NCBI GenBank assembly: GCA_963774895.1
Contig: CAVZGN010000001.1
Coordinates: 186,001 to 250,000, forward strand
Reading direction: 5' to 3'
DNA length: 64,000 nucleotides
Source of the DNA: REEB76 sp963774895
Lineage (GTDB): Bacteria > Pseudomonadota > Gammaproteobacteria > Natronospirales > REEB76
Below are positions 53,341 through 62,281 of the stretch, piece after piece. The notes below the pieces were generated by a model. That model was not told where the DNA came from. It searched no databases and saw only the letters and a program-made list of their open reading frames with translations. The first letter of the stretch is position 1; each line of letters opens with the position of its first letter. The translations under genes were made by a program, and so were the position numbers.

Positions 53341-55611
53341 TCAAGCAGTCTGGATGCCACGCGCACCCACTTCGATGATCTGGCCGAAGCTGATGCCGGC
53401 GTCGTTGACCGGCACACACCGGGGGATGTGCACCTCGAAACCGTGGGCAGCCAGCAAGGCCTGCGCCTGTTGTGTCAGAACCGCATTCTGGAACACGCCG
53501 CCCGTCAAAGCTATATGTTGCACGCCATACATCTGCCGCATGCGATCCGCTTGTGCAAGCAGTGCCTGTGCCAGGCTGGCATGAAAACAGGCGGCCCGCT
53601 GCGCCGCCGGTGTGCGCGCATCCATGAGCATCCCGATCAGCGGTGACCAATCCATGCGCCACAGGCCGGTATCGTCTTTAACCAGCGCCAGCTCCAGCGG
53701 TTCGCCCGCATGTTCACACAGCGCTTCCAGCAGCATCGGTCCCTGACCCTCGAAGCTGGCTTGAGTAGCGCAACCCACCAATGCCGCAGCTGCATCGAAC
53801 AGTCTGCCGACCGATGTGGTGACCGGGCAATTCATGCCGGTTTGCCAGGCTTGATACAACAGTGGATCGGCAAAGGCGCCGCTTTGCGGCCAATTCACCC
53901 CGGCTTCCCAGCAAATCCCCAAAGCCGAACGCCAGGGTTCGCGGGCCGCGCGTTCGCCGCCCGGCAGCCGGAAAGGTCGCAGGCTGGCCACGCGCCGCCA
54001 CGCGCCAGGCCGCCCCAGCAAGGTTTCGCCGCCCCAGAGTGTGCCGTCGTCTCCGAGTCCCACACCATCCCAGGTGAAACACAGACAGGGTTCAGTAATT
54101 TTGAATTCACCCACGGCCGCGGACGCGTGCGCATGATGGTGATAAACGGAAATCGCCGGCAGTCCCGAGCGTTTTGCCCAGCGGGTGTTAGGAAAATCCG
54201 GATGGGCATCACAGGCGATGGCTTCGGCATGCGTGCCATATAACTCCTGTAGGTCGTTAACCACTTGCCTGAATACTTGCTGGCCGCGCGCGCTTTCCAG
54301 GTCGCCGATGTGCGGCGATATGACCACGCGATCCTGCCAGGCCAGCGCCACGGTGTTCTTGAGGAAGGCGCCGGTGGCCAGCAGCGGACGCGCTAATCGC
54401 AATGGCAGGCTGAGTTCCAACGGTGCGTTGCCGCGGCCGAGGCGCAGCGGACGCATTTGACCGGCCACGAACCGGAATACCGGGTCATCGGCGGGGCGCT
54501 GGATCGGGCGGTTGTGATGCAGATAGGCATCCGCCACCTTGCAAAGCCGCCGTTCGACCTCGGCTGCATCGGTCAATACCGGCTCACCGCTGATATTGCC
54601 CGAGGTCGCCACCATCGGCCTGGCGAAATCCCCGAGTAATAGATGGTGCAATGGGCTATAGGGCAGCATGATGCCCAGTTCCACCAGGCCGGGCGCAATA
54701 CCGGCAGCGATGGGCGCTTCCGGTTTACGGCGTGCCAGCACGATGGGACGCATCGGGTCCAGAAGCAATGCCGCCTGTTCTTCATTTAGGTGCACAATTT
54801 GGCGCGCGGCGTCCAGGCCATCGTTGCCCATGAGTGGCAGCATCAGCGCCAGCGGTTTATGCGGTCGCTGTTTACGCGCGCGCAACCGTGCTACGGCTTT
54901 TTCGTTGGCGGCGTCGCACACCAGGTGATAGCCGCCGATACCGCGCACCGCGATGATCTCGCCGCGCTCCAGCGCGGCCACGCATACCGCCAGTGAGGCC
55001 TCGTTGCCCTCGATGATGGCATCTGCATGTTTGAAAATCAGATGCGGCCCGCACACGGGACAGGCCAACGGTTGCGCGTGGAAACGCCGGTCAAGCGGAT
55101 TGCTGTATTCAGACAGGCATGCCGGGCACAGCGGGAAATCCGCCATGGTGGTGTTGGGCCGGTCGTAGGGCATGGCGCGGATCAGGGTGTAGCGCGGCCC
55201 GCATTGCGTGCAGTTGATGAACGGATAGCGGTAACGGCGTGCGGCCGGATCCCGCAGTTCTTTCAGGCAGTCATCGCACAGATAGTAATCCGGTGGCACA
55301 TGGATGCTGGGCTGGCTGTCGGCATGGCTGGCACGAATGCGGAAATCAGCATGGCCTTCGACGGGCACCGGTTCGCTGCGCACCAGATGCGGCCGCGCCA
55401 GCGGCGGGGCCTGGCTGATGAGATCTACAGTGAAGCGTTCGAGGGCGGATGCCGGACCTTCCGCCTGGACATGCACGGAACCCGCGTCGTTATACACCCA
55501 GCCATGCACGTCATGGGCATGCGCCAGACGGTACACAAACGGCCGGAAACCGACGCCCTGCACGCGCCCGTCGAGCACGATCCTGCGGGCTGCTGGGGCG
55601 GAGTACTGCAT
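53341..55611 (-). CDS. hypF: Carbamoyltransferase HypF
   Basis: 756 residues in the usual domain order: acylphosphatase (GRVQGVGFRPFVYRLA, about 15-30), two Cys4 zinc fingers (CDDCLKEL, CTQCGPRY, CPACLSEY, CPVCGPH), a YrdC domain, and a C-terminal Kae1-like domain with HHHAHASAAVGE and GGVFQN. It transfers a carbamoyl group from carbamoyl phosphate to HypE. A 12-base gap separates it from hypX. Confidence 0.96.
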   Translation of the reverse strand: MQYSAPAARRIVLDGRVQGVGFRPFVYRLAHAHDVHGWVYNDAGSVHVQAEGPASALERFTVDLISQAPPLARPHLVRSEPVPVEGHADFRIRASHADSQPSIHVPPDYYLCDDCLKELRDPAARRYRYPFINCTQCGPRYTLIRAMPYDRPNTTMADFPLCPACLSEYSNPLDRRFHAQPLACPVCGPHLIFKHADAIIEGNEASLAVCVAALERGEIIAVRGIGGYHLVCDAANEKAVARLRARKQRPHKPLALMLPLMGNDGLDAARQIVHLNEEQAALLLDPMRPIVLARRKPEAPIAAGIAPGLVELGIMLPYSPLHHLLLGDFARPMVATSGNISGEPVLTDAAEVERRLCKVADAYLHHNRPIQRPADDPVFRFVAGQMRPLRLGRGNAPLELSLPLRLARPLLATGAFLKNTVALAWQDRVVISPHIGDLESARGQQVFRQVVNDLQELYGTHAEAIACDAHPDFPNTRWAKRSGLPAISVYHHHAHASAAVGEFKITEPCLCFTWDGVGLGDDGTLWGGETLLGRPGAWRRVASLRPFRLPGGERAAREPWRSALGICWEAGVNWPQSGAFADPLLYQAWQTGMNCPVTTSVGRLFDAAAALVGCATQASFEGQGPMLLEALCEHAGEPLELALVKDDTGLWRMDWSPLIGMLMDARTPAAQRAACFHASLAQALLAQADRMRQMYGVQHIALTGGVFQNAVLTQQAQALLAAHGFEVHIPRCVPVNDAGISFGQIIEVGARGIQTA

Positions 55612-55623
55612 GCGGGCACCCGG

Positions 55624-57378
55624 TTATTCTGCGGTCACGGCCTGGAGCCCGGATGTGCGGCGGGCTGGCGGCTTGGTCGTACGTTGCCGATGTCGCGCCA
55701 GGTGCAGCGGCGTCCAGGCCTGCGGGATGCGGTACACGAACTTGTAGCGGGCCACATGGTAGCTGGGATCAAACCCGTAGAAATTCAGCTGCATGTGGCG
55801 CAGTTCTTCATCCCGATACTGTTGCAGCGGCTGCTGTGCCTCGTCCCGCGCAAGCCGCTCACGCTTGGCATTCAGCAGCGGCTGGAACATTTTCTCGCTG
55901 GCCAGTTCTCCGGCGAGTGCTGCGATGCGTTCAATGAATTGCTTTTCATCGTTGGACAGACAAGCGTCAATCAATCCCAGTTGTGCAGCATTTTTTGCCA
56001 GCAGCGGCAGGCGCTGATCCATGACTTTGTGCACGCCGTCGTTGCCTATACGGCGCGGCAGCAGGTAGGTCCAGTATTCCGAACCGTAGAGATTACCCAT
56101 GTTCTTGTAATGGGGATTGAAGATGACGCCGTCGCGCGCATAGATGCGGTCAGCCGCCAGCGCCAGGAACACGCCGCCCGCGGCGCTGTTGCCGCCGATG
56201 GCCGCGACTGTCAGCTGCCCGTCGGTGCTGATAATTTCGCGGCACAGGTCGTCCATGGCGTTGATGTTGCGCCACGACTCATCGGCCGGACTGGCCGCCG
56301 CTTCGATGCAGTTCAGGTTGAGCCCGTTGCTCCAGAAATCCTGTCCGCCCATTAGCGCAATCACCCGCGTGGGGCGCTGACGGGCACACCGGTAAGCCGC
56401 AAGCAGCCGCAGGCATTGCGAGGTGCTCATAGCGCCGTTATAGAAGTCGAAATACAGGTAGCCGACAGCGTCCTGTTCCACATAGCGGATCTCATCCATG
56501 CCATCCGCGGTCAGATCCTGTTGATATACGGATTTTAGTTTCTGGATGACGTCGGGATATTTACCCAGGACCTGGATCGCTGGCAGTTTCAGGGTCTGCT
56601 TTCCGGGAATAACTTCTTTCAGAGTTCCGATCCATACGGCGCCGTCACGGGTCGCGCGGCACACGGCTTCCCCGTAACGCGCGATCAATTCGCCTGGCAG
56701 CCCGCGCAGCTGCTTTTCCGGGCGGGCGTTAAACAGGCGCACGCGCACGCCACACAGCTCGTCTTCGACACCCGGATCACCATCGCCGGCATACAGTTTG
56801 CGCAGCACCGTATTGGTAGTGTCGTGTTGCCAATTAACATGCCGGTCTGTCTGCCGCATGCGCGCATGCGGCTGGCCGACCCGGCCAGGATCACAGCTTG
56901 TTGCCGGCAGCGGCACGAAGTTATGCGAGGTAAATTTATCGATGGCTTCGAATACTGCGGCCACGGCCGCCTCAGTGATTTCGTGTCGGTAGAGACTGCT
57001 CTTGCGCGCCAGGCGCATGGGAAACTTGCGCCATGACCATACCGGCCCGGCATCCAGTTCCCTCTCGGCCTGCAACACCGTCAAGCCCCAGGTATCCTCG
57101 CCGTTCAGAATCGCCCAATCCAGTGCCGAGGGGCCGCGATCACCGGGAATGCCGGGGTGTATGATCAGGCACACGTGGTTGCGCCACAACGGTTCGGGGA
57201 TGGCGCGCTTGAGAAATGGCGCGATAATCAGCTCAGGTTGCCACAGCCGCACCGCTTCGATGCTGACCGCATCATTAATATCAAATTCGATGGATATCTC
57301 GTGACCAGCGGCTTCGAGTTCCGCATACAGGCGTTGCGTCAGGCTATTGAATGCGTGGGTGAGCAGCAGGATGCGCAT
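55624..57378 (-). CDS. hypX: HypX (HoxX): aerobic CO-ligand synthesis enzyme
   Basis: 584 residues. The N-terminal half is a formyltransferase-like domain (IIHPGIPGDRGPSALDWAIL) and the C-terminal half a crotonase-like domain (GGNSAAGGVFLALAAD, NPHYKNMGNLYGSEYW). In aerobic H2 oxidisers HypX makes CO from formyl-tetrahydrofolate, via formyl-CoA, for the Fe(CN)2CO centre. Its start touches the hypD stop as TGATG, so it is an integral part of the hyp operon. Confidence 0.93.
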   Translation of the reverse strand: MRILLLTHAFNSLTQRLYAELEAAGHEISIEFDINDAVSIEAVRLWQPELIIAPFLKRAIPEPLWRNHVCLIIHPGIPGDRGPSALDWAILNGEDTWGLTVLQAERELDAGPVWSWRKFPMRLARKSSLYRHEITEAAVAAVFEAIDKFTSHNFVPLPATSCDPGRVGQPHARMRQTDRHVNWQHDTTNTVLRKLYAGDGDPGVEDELCGVRVRLFNARPEKQLRGLPGELIARYGEAVCRATRDGAVWIGTLKEVIPGKQTLKLPAIQVLGKYPDVIQKLKSVYQQDLTADGMDEIRYVEQDAVGYLYFDFYNGAMSTSQCLRLLAAYRCARQRPTRVIALMGGQDFWSNGLNLNCIEAAASPADESWRNINAMDDLCREIISTDGQLTVAAIGGNSAAGGVFLALAADRIYARDGVIFNPHYKNMGNLYGSEYWTYLLPRRIGNDGVHKVMDQRLPLLAKNAAQLGLIDACLSNDEKQFIERIAALAGELASEKMFQPLLNAKRERLARDEAQQPLQQYRDEELRHMQLNFYGFDPSYHVARYKFVYRIPQAWTPLHLARHRQRTTKPPARRTSGLQAVTAE

Positions 57379-58547
57379 CAGGGCTGGTCAAAACTGCTGA
57401 CGGCTTCGGAAGGCGATTTCCTGGAATATGTACGACGGAAGCGGTAACGATAATAGGCGGCGCACGCGCCTTCGGAGGACACCATGCACGAGCCGATGGG
57501 ATTGCGCGGCGTGCACACGTTGCCGAAGATGCTGCAATCGGTGGGTTTCTTTGCGCCACGGATGATGGCCGGGCACTGGCAGGCTTGGTTCTCCCGCACC
57601 GGCTGTTGCACCAGGCCGAAACGTCGCTCCGCATCGTACTCGGCATAGGCTTGCTTGATTCGCAAGCCGCTATAGGGCACGTTGCCCAAACCGCGCCATT
57701 CGAATTCCGGGCGCAGTTCGAAGACTTCGGCCACCAGCGCCTGGGCCTTGCGGTTGCCGTCATGCGTCACGCCGCGGGTGAATTCATTTTCGACCTCGGC
57801 GCGACCCTCGTTCAGCTGCTTGACCAGCATCTGGATGGAACGCAGCACATCCAGGGGCTCGAAACCCGAGATCACCACCGGGCGCTGATATTCTTCGGCG
57901 AAAAACTCATATGGGCGGCTGCCGATGATGGTGCTCACATGCGAGGGGCCGATGAAGCCGTCCACATGCACGCTGCCGAGTTCCCGCACCTCGGGCGAAT
58001 CCAGGATGCTCTGGATCGCCGAAGGCGTGAGCACATGATTGCAGAACACGCTGAAGTTCTTCAGCTTGCGGCGCTGGGCTTCACGGATGGCGAGCGCGGT
58101 CGGCGGAGTAGTGGTTTCGAAGCCGATGGCGAAGAACACCACTTCACGCTCCGGGTTGTGCTCGGCGATCTCCAGGGCTTCGGTGGCGGCGTAGATCATG
58201 CGCACGTCGCGGCCGGCGGCGCGCGCTTTCAGCAGGCTGCGTTTGCGCGAAGCTGGCACCCGCAGCATGTCGCCGAAGCTGGCGAGGATCAGATCCGGCT
58301 GGCGCAGCAGTTCCAAGGCCATGTCCAGCCGCGCGATTGCCAGCACGCACACCGGGCAACCAGGTCCATGCACCAGATGGATATTCGCGGGCAGCAGATC
58401 CTGCACACCATGCCGGAAGATCGCATGCGTATGCCCGCCGCAGAATTCCATGAGGTGGTAGTCCCTGCCGGGGTTTACCTCAGCGGCAATGGCGCTCGCC
58501 AGGGCCGTAGCAATGTGGCCGTCACGAAATTCGCGGATATACCGCAT
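57378..58547 (-). CDS. hypD: Hydrogenase maturation protein HypD
   Basis: 389 residues. HypD is the [4Fe-4S] scaffold on which, with HypC, the Fe(CN)2CO unit is assembled. Conserved motifs FCGGHTHAIFRHG, HGPGCPVCV and the cluster-binding C-terminal Cys set (CQCPAIIRG, CSIFGNVCTP, GSCMVSSEGACAAYY) are all present. ATG at 58547 is used; it overlaps hypC by 26 bases. Confidence 0.97.
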   Translation of the reverse strand: MRYIREFRDGHIATALASAIAAEVNPGRDYHLMEFCGGHTHAIFRHGVQDLLPANIHLVHGPGCPVCVLAIARLDMALELLRQPDLILASFGDMLRVPASRKRSLLKARAAGRDVRMIYAATEALEIAEHNPEREVVFFAIGFETTTPPTALAIREAQRRKLKNFSVFCNHVLTPSAIQSILDSPEVRELGSVHVDGFIGPSHVSTIIGSRPYEFFAEEYQRPVVISGFEPLDVLRSIQMLVKQLNEGRAEVENEFTRGVTHDGNRKAQALVAEVFELRPEFEWRGLGNVPYSGLRIKQAYAEYDAERRFGLVQQPVRENQACQCPAIIRGAKKPTDCSIFGNVCTPRNPIGSCMVSSEGACAAYYRYRFRRTYSRKSPSEAVSSFDQP

Positions 58548-58779
58548 CGGCCGGTTCTCCAATGGCATGGGCGATCTCGGCGAACAACGCCAGGGTCTTT
58601 TCGGCTTCCTCCACATTCAGCCGGGCAATGGCAAAGCCGGTATGCACGATCACGTAGTCGCCGACTTCCACGTCCTCCACCAGCGCCAGGGAAATGCGAT
58701 TACGCACACCGCCCAGGTCGATGAGGGCGTTATCGTCCTCCAGAAGCTCGATCACTTTGGCGGGAACAGCGAGGCACAT
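58522..58779 (-). CDS. hypC: Hydrogenase maturation chaperone HypC
   Basis: An 85-residue chaperone beginning MCLAVPAKV, with the essential N-terminal Cys2 that holds iron with HypD and then contacts the large subunit precursor. Only one hypC/hupF-type gene is seen. It lies between hypB (23-base gap) and hypD (overlap). Confidence 0.97.
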   Translation of the reverse strand: MCLAVPAKVIELLEDDNALIDLGGVRNRISLALVEDVEVGDYVIVHTGFAIARLNVEEAEKTLALFAEIAHAIGEPADAVYPRIS

Positions 58780-58802
58780 GTTTGGGTACCGGTAGTTAAA
58801 TA

Positions 58803-59594
58803 TTAGGAATGCAAGTCCACGAATCGCTGGCCGCCGGTCACGGGTCTGAAACGGCGGCGTGCTTCACGGTGTGCTACAGATTCAGCGCGCAGCCAGTTAA
58901 GCCAGCTGTCCAGACTCCTCTGGCGGCGTGCTGCCGTTTGGATGACTGGTATGTCCCGGCCTAGTGACCGCAGCGCAGCTTCGGCTGCGGCGGTATCGAA
59001 ATCATCCAGCACCTCCAGCAGATCGGCTTTCGACAACACCAGCAGATCGGCGGCCCGGAACATGACCGGGTACTTGGCGGGCTTGTCGTCGCCTTCAGTG
59101 ACACTCAGGAGCACCACATTACGGTGCTGGCCAAGGTCGAAACTCGCCGGGCACACCAGGTTGCCGACATTCTCGATGAACAGCAGGTCGATGGAATCCA
59201 GATCCAGGGCATGCAAGGCCCGGTGGATGAGGTGGGCATCCAGATGACAAGCACTGCCGGTGGTGATCTGCACTGCCGGGATCCCATGGCTGCGAATGCG
59301 CTCGGCATCATTCTCGGTTTCCATGTCGCCTTCGATGACGCCGATGCGCAGTTGCTTGCCGAGGGCTTCGATGCTGGCTTCCAGCAGCGAAGTCTTGCCG
59401 GCGCCCGGCGATGACATCAGGTTGATGGTCAACACGCCATGGCTGTCCAGGTGCTCGCGGTTATGGGCGGCCTGCCGGTCGTTATCCGACATCAGATCCT
59501 TGAGAACTTCCACCGCAGTGGTGCCGTCTTGGCCCGGTTCCTGGGCAATATGCAGGTTGCCTGCCGTCAGATTGCATCCGCATGTTTCACACAT
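58803..59594 (-). CDS. hypB: Ni-inserting GTPase HypB
   Basis: 263 residues. The N-terminal CETCGC motif is a high-affinity nickel site. The GTPase domain has SSPGAGKTS (61-69), ENVGNLVCPA and LSKADLL. There is no long His stretch as in rhizobial HypB; the separate His-rich protein nearby could take over storage. It overlaps hypA by 8 bases. Confidence 0.97.
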   Translation of the reverse strand: MCETCGCNLTAGNLHIAQEPGQDGTTAVEVLKDLMSDNDRQAAHNREHLDSHGVLTINLMSSPGAGKTSLLEASIEALGKQLRIGVIEGDMETENDAERIRSHGIPAVQITTGSACHLDAHLIHRALHALDLDSIDLLFIENVGNLVCPASFDLGQHRNVVLLSVTEGDDKPAKYPVMFRAADLLVLSKADLLEVLDDFDTAAAEAALRSLGRDIPVIQTAARRQRSLDSWLNWLRAESVAHREARRRFRPVTGGQRFVDLHS

Positions 59595-59976
59595 GGCTGT
59601 TCTCCTGCAGATTCATTGGCCGGGGTGCTCCCGGTTGAATGAGTTCGACGCGCTTCAGCACCAACTGGTCGCCATCCAGCAGGTCGGTATGAAAATCGCC
59701 GCACACCCCGCAGATCAGACGGGTGGGTGTGGCCTCGGATTCGGCCCCGCAACTACGGCATCGCACCCGTACATCCGAGCCTTCGATGACCAGCTCGGCG
59801 CCTGCGGCCGGTCCGCCGGCACGTGCCAGGTAATACGCACGTTCCAGAAGTTCCGGCACCACACCGGACAACGGGCCAACGCACAAGGTTATGCGCGAAA
59901 CATCCGCATCCGCATGCTCAGTGGATATCGCATGCACCTGATCCAACAGCGCTTGGCAAATGGCTAATTCGTGCAT
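59587..59976 (-). CDS. hypA: Ni chaperone HypA
   Basis: 129 residues starting MHELAICQALLDQV; His2 is the Ni ligand. The zinc site is formed by two Cys pairs, CRSCG and CGVCG. HypA passes nickel to the hydrogenase large subunit with HypB. First gene of the hyp operon, facing an FNR-like box at 60060-60073. Confidence 0.97.
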   Translation of the reverse strand: MHELAICQALLDQVHAISTEHADADVSRITLCVGPLSGVVPELLERAYYLARAGGPAAGAELVIEGSDVRVRCRSCGAESEATPTRLICGVCGDFHTDLLDGDQLVLKRVELIQPGAPRPMNLQENSHV

Positions 59977-60059
59977 CAGGATTCCAGAGGTTTCAGGCCT
60001 GGTTTGCTAAACACCTATCCTAAATCCATTTAAACATAGCAGCATTTCACCGGCGGGAT

Positions 60060-60073
60060 TTGACCCAGATCAA
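60060..60073 (-). promoter_or_regulatory. FNR/Anr-like box for the hyp operon
   Basis: TTGACCCAGATCAA (plus strand) matches the FNR dyad at 9 of 10 positions. On the minus strand a TATGTT hexamer (60033-60038) is centred exactly 31 bases away, the class II spacing, and hypA starts about 50 bases after the predicted transcript start. Confidence 0.6.
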
Positions 60074-60130
60074 GCAGGCGGCCATGGGTAAGTGCAAGCT
60101 TCGCCGGAAGTCGGTCAGTTTCACGGTTAC

Positions 60131-60172
60131 TTGATATGGATCAAAACATCCTGCTGAAAATGGGTTTATAAA
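60131..60172 (+). promoter_or_regulatory. Perfect FNR/Anr box and -10 for the hydrogenase operon
   Basis: TTGATATGGATCAA (60131-60144) matches the FNR consensus at all 10 positions. TATAAA (60167-60172) is centred 32 bases downstream, giving a class II promoter with a start near 60179, about 27 bases before the first gene. Transcription under low oxygen is the straightforward reading. Confidence 0.7.
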
Positions 60173-60205
60173 CTTCGGCTATTAAGTCGTCAGACGGGGT
60201 TTCCA

Positions 60206-60730
60206 ATGCGGACAGCCACGTTACATAAGGAGATTTCAGTCGACGACCCCCTGGAGCAGAGGGCCGCCGTCATGGTCTTGGGTCTCGGCAACACGCTGCT
60301 GGGCGACGATGGCGTCGGCGTCAGAGTGGTGCACGAGCTGCGCACCAGCCGCAGGACGCCATCCGGCGTGTGCTTCGTGGATGGTGGCACGCTCAGTTTT
60401 TCGCTGTTGGGCGATATCCAAAATTCAGACAGTTTGATCGTGGTGGACGCCGCACAACTGGGCGAACCACCGGGCACGGTGCACATCTATCGGGATCAGG
60501 CCATGGACCGGTTCTTGCTGAGCAAACGCTGTTGCTCGGTGCATGAAGTCAGTCTGTCGGAATTGCTGGACATGTCGCGTCTTACCGACCGCCTGCCGTC
60601 CCGGCGCGCATTCGTGGGCATACAGCCGGAGTGCATCGACTGGAATACCGAGGTATCTGAATCGGTACGGGCCGGCCTGGAGACCGCCTGCACGCATGTC
60701 AGAGCATTGATTGCACGCTGGACCCTATGA
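60206..60730 (+). CDS. hyaD: Hydrogenase maturation endopeptidase (HyaD/HupD)
   Basis: 174 residues. It removes the C-terminal peptide of the large subunit after nickel insertion. The metal-sensing motifs VLGLGNTLLGDDGVGV and DGGTLSFSLL are present with Glu/Asp and His ligands replaced or kept as in the HyaD group (His in CSVHEVSLSELL). ATG at 60206 gives a 22-residue extension before the usual start region. First gene of the hydrogenase operon, overlapping hupH as ATGA. Confidence 0.93.
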   Translation: MRTATLHKEISVDDPLEQRAAVMVLGLGNTLLGDDGVGVRVVHELRTSRRTPSGVCFVDGGTLSFSLLGDIQNSDSLIVVDAAQLGEPPGTVHIYRDQAMDRFLLSKRCCSVHEVSLSELLDMSRLTDRLPSRRAFVGIQPECIDWNTEVSESVRAGLETACTHVRALIARWTL

Positions 60731-61185
60731 TTACCCGCCGGCTCTCCGATATTCCGGTTAAAGTCGAGGGCAGTTCCGGCAAAAACAGTACTACCACCGG
60801 CACCATCGGTGGCGGCCTGATCGCCATCCTGCGGGAACTTTCCGAAATGCTGGAACGCCTCGCCGAGTATGACGAAACCGCGGCTATCGATTTGCGCAGT
60901 CTGCCGTTCAGTCCCAGCGATTACCAGAGTCTGCGTGATTTCCTCGGCGATGGCGAAGTCGAGGTCACGCTCAACGTCGACGGCATGTCCCGGGTCAGGG
61001 AAACCGGCTTTTCGGGTGTCTGGTGGGTCGAGCATCGCAATCCTGAAAATGAACTGCAGGCCGAACTGCTGGAGATCACCAACATTCCGGAAATCATCGT
61101 CACCGAAAAGGATGAGGTTGCCAGAAGCGCCAGCAAATTGCGCGAGCGTTTATCTATTCATACCGCCGGAGGGAACATACAGTGA
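60727..61185 (+). CDS. hupH: Hydrogenase expression/formation protein HupH (HyaF), short form
   Basis: 152 residues, about half the length of E. coli HyaF. It keeps a single HupH domain with GEVEVTLNVDGMSRVRETGFSG-type sequence (split here: GDGEVEV, RVRETGFSGVWWVEH, LLEITNIPEI). The family assists maturation of the small subunit iron-sulfur clusters. It sits between the protease and small-subunit genes and overlaps both by 4 bases. Confidence 0.85.
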   Translation: MITRRLSDIPVKVEGSSGKNSTTTGTIGGGLIAILRELSEMLERLAEYDETAAIDLRSLPFSPSDYQSLRDFLGDGEVEVTLNVDGMSRVRETGFSGVWWVEHRNPENELQAELLEITNIPEIIVTEKDEVARSASKLRERLSIHTAGGNIQ

Positions 61186-62279
61186 CCACCGCCAAGCGTC
61201 TGGAAACAATCGAAGATGTGCTGACCGCCAACGGCGTGAGTCGGCGCACGTTCCTTAAATTCTGCATCTCGACGGCGTCCTTCATGGCGCTGGCGCCGAG
61301 CATGAGCACGGTGATCGCCAAGGAGTTGCTCAAAGCGCGGCGACCCTCCGTGATCTATCTATCGTTCCAGGAATGCACTGGATGCCTTGAATCCCTGACC
61401 CGCTCCTACACGCCCTCCGTGGAAAACATGATCTTCAACATGATTTCGCTGGACTACGACGACACCCTCATGGCGGCGGCCGGCAAGCAGTCCGAGGAGG
61501 CTCGGGATCAGGCCATCAAGGAAAATTACGGCAATTACCTGGTGGTGGTGGATGGCGCGGTGCCCTTGGGCAACGGTGGTGTCTATAACACCCAGGGCGG
61601 CAAGAGTGCGGTACAGACACTTCAGGAGGTTGCAAAAGGTGCGGCCGCCATCGTGTGTGTCGGCACCTGTTCCTCCTTCGGCGGCATACCCCTTGCTGAT
61701 CCCAATCCAACGGGCGCGGTGCCTGTTTCAGACATCATCAAGGACAAGCCCATCATCAATGTATCCGGCTGCCCGCCGATCCCCGCAGTCATCACCAGCA
61801 CCCTGGTTCACTATGTGACACTGGGAATCCCGGCGCTGGATGCCCATCATCGTCCCCTGGCCTTCTTCGGCAACACCATTCATGACCGTTGTTATCGCCG
61901 GCCGTTCTTTGACGAAGGCAAGTTTGCCAAGACCTTTGACGATGAAGGCGCCCGCAACGGCTGGTGTCTGTACGAACTGGGCTGCAAAGGTCCAACCACC
62001 TATAACGCCTGTGCCACGGTCAAGTGGAACGAGGGCACCAGTTTTCCGATCGAGTCCGGTCACCCGTGCCTGGGCTGCTCTGAGCCCCATTTCTGGGATC
62101 GTAACGGCAGCTTCTATGCACCGCTGGCCGCCGGACTGATCGGCAGTGTCGCGCCCATCGGCGAAGCGGCGGGAGTCGGCGCCGCGGTCGGCATCGCTGC
62201 GGCCGCAGTCTCACGCTTGCGCAACCGCGGGAAGGCCAAGAAACCAGAATCCGAGAAACAGACCTCGAAGGAGGAATGA
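61182..62279 (+). CDS. hyaA: [NiFe] hydrogenase small subunit (Isp-type, group 1)
   Basis: 365 residues from GTG at 61182 (GGAGGGA upstream). A Tat signal SRRTFLKFC (20-28) directs export. Proximal cluster ligands are in ECTGCLES (Cys65, Cys68) and GTCSSFGG; medial and distal clusters are in LGCKGPTTYNAC and HPCLGCSEPHFWD. The extra Cys residues of O2-tolerant group 1d enzymes (ECTCC and WGC) are both Gly here. A C-terminal hydrophobic Ala/Gly-rich helix probably anchors it. isp1 and isp2 follow, which places it in the Isp-type (1e-like) group. Confidence 0.95.
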   Translation: MTTAKRLETIEDVLTANGVSRRTFLKFCISTASFMALAPSMSTVIAKELLKARRPSVIYLSFQECTGCLESLTRSYTPSVENMIFNMISLDYDDTLMAAAGKQSEEARDQAIKENYGNYLVVVDGAVPLGNGGVYNTQGGKSAVQTLQEVAKGAAAIVCVGTCSSFGGIPLADPNPTGAVPVSDIIKDKPIINVSGCPPIPAVITSTLVHYVTLGIPALDAHHRPLAFFGNTIHDRCYRRPFFDEGKFAKTFDDEGARNGWCLYELGCKGPTTYNACATVKWNEGTSFPIESGHPCLGCSEPHFWDRNGSFYAPLAAGLIGSVAPIGEAAGVGAAVGIAAAAVSRLRNRGKAKKPESEKQTSKEE

Positions 62280-62281
62280 CC

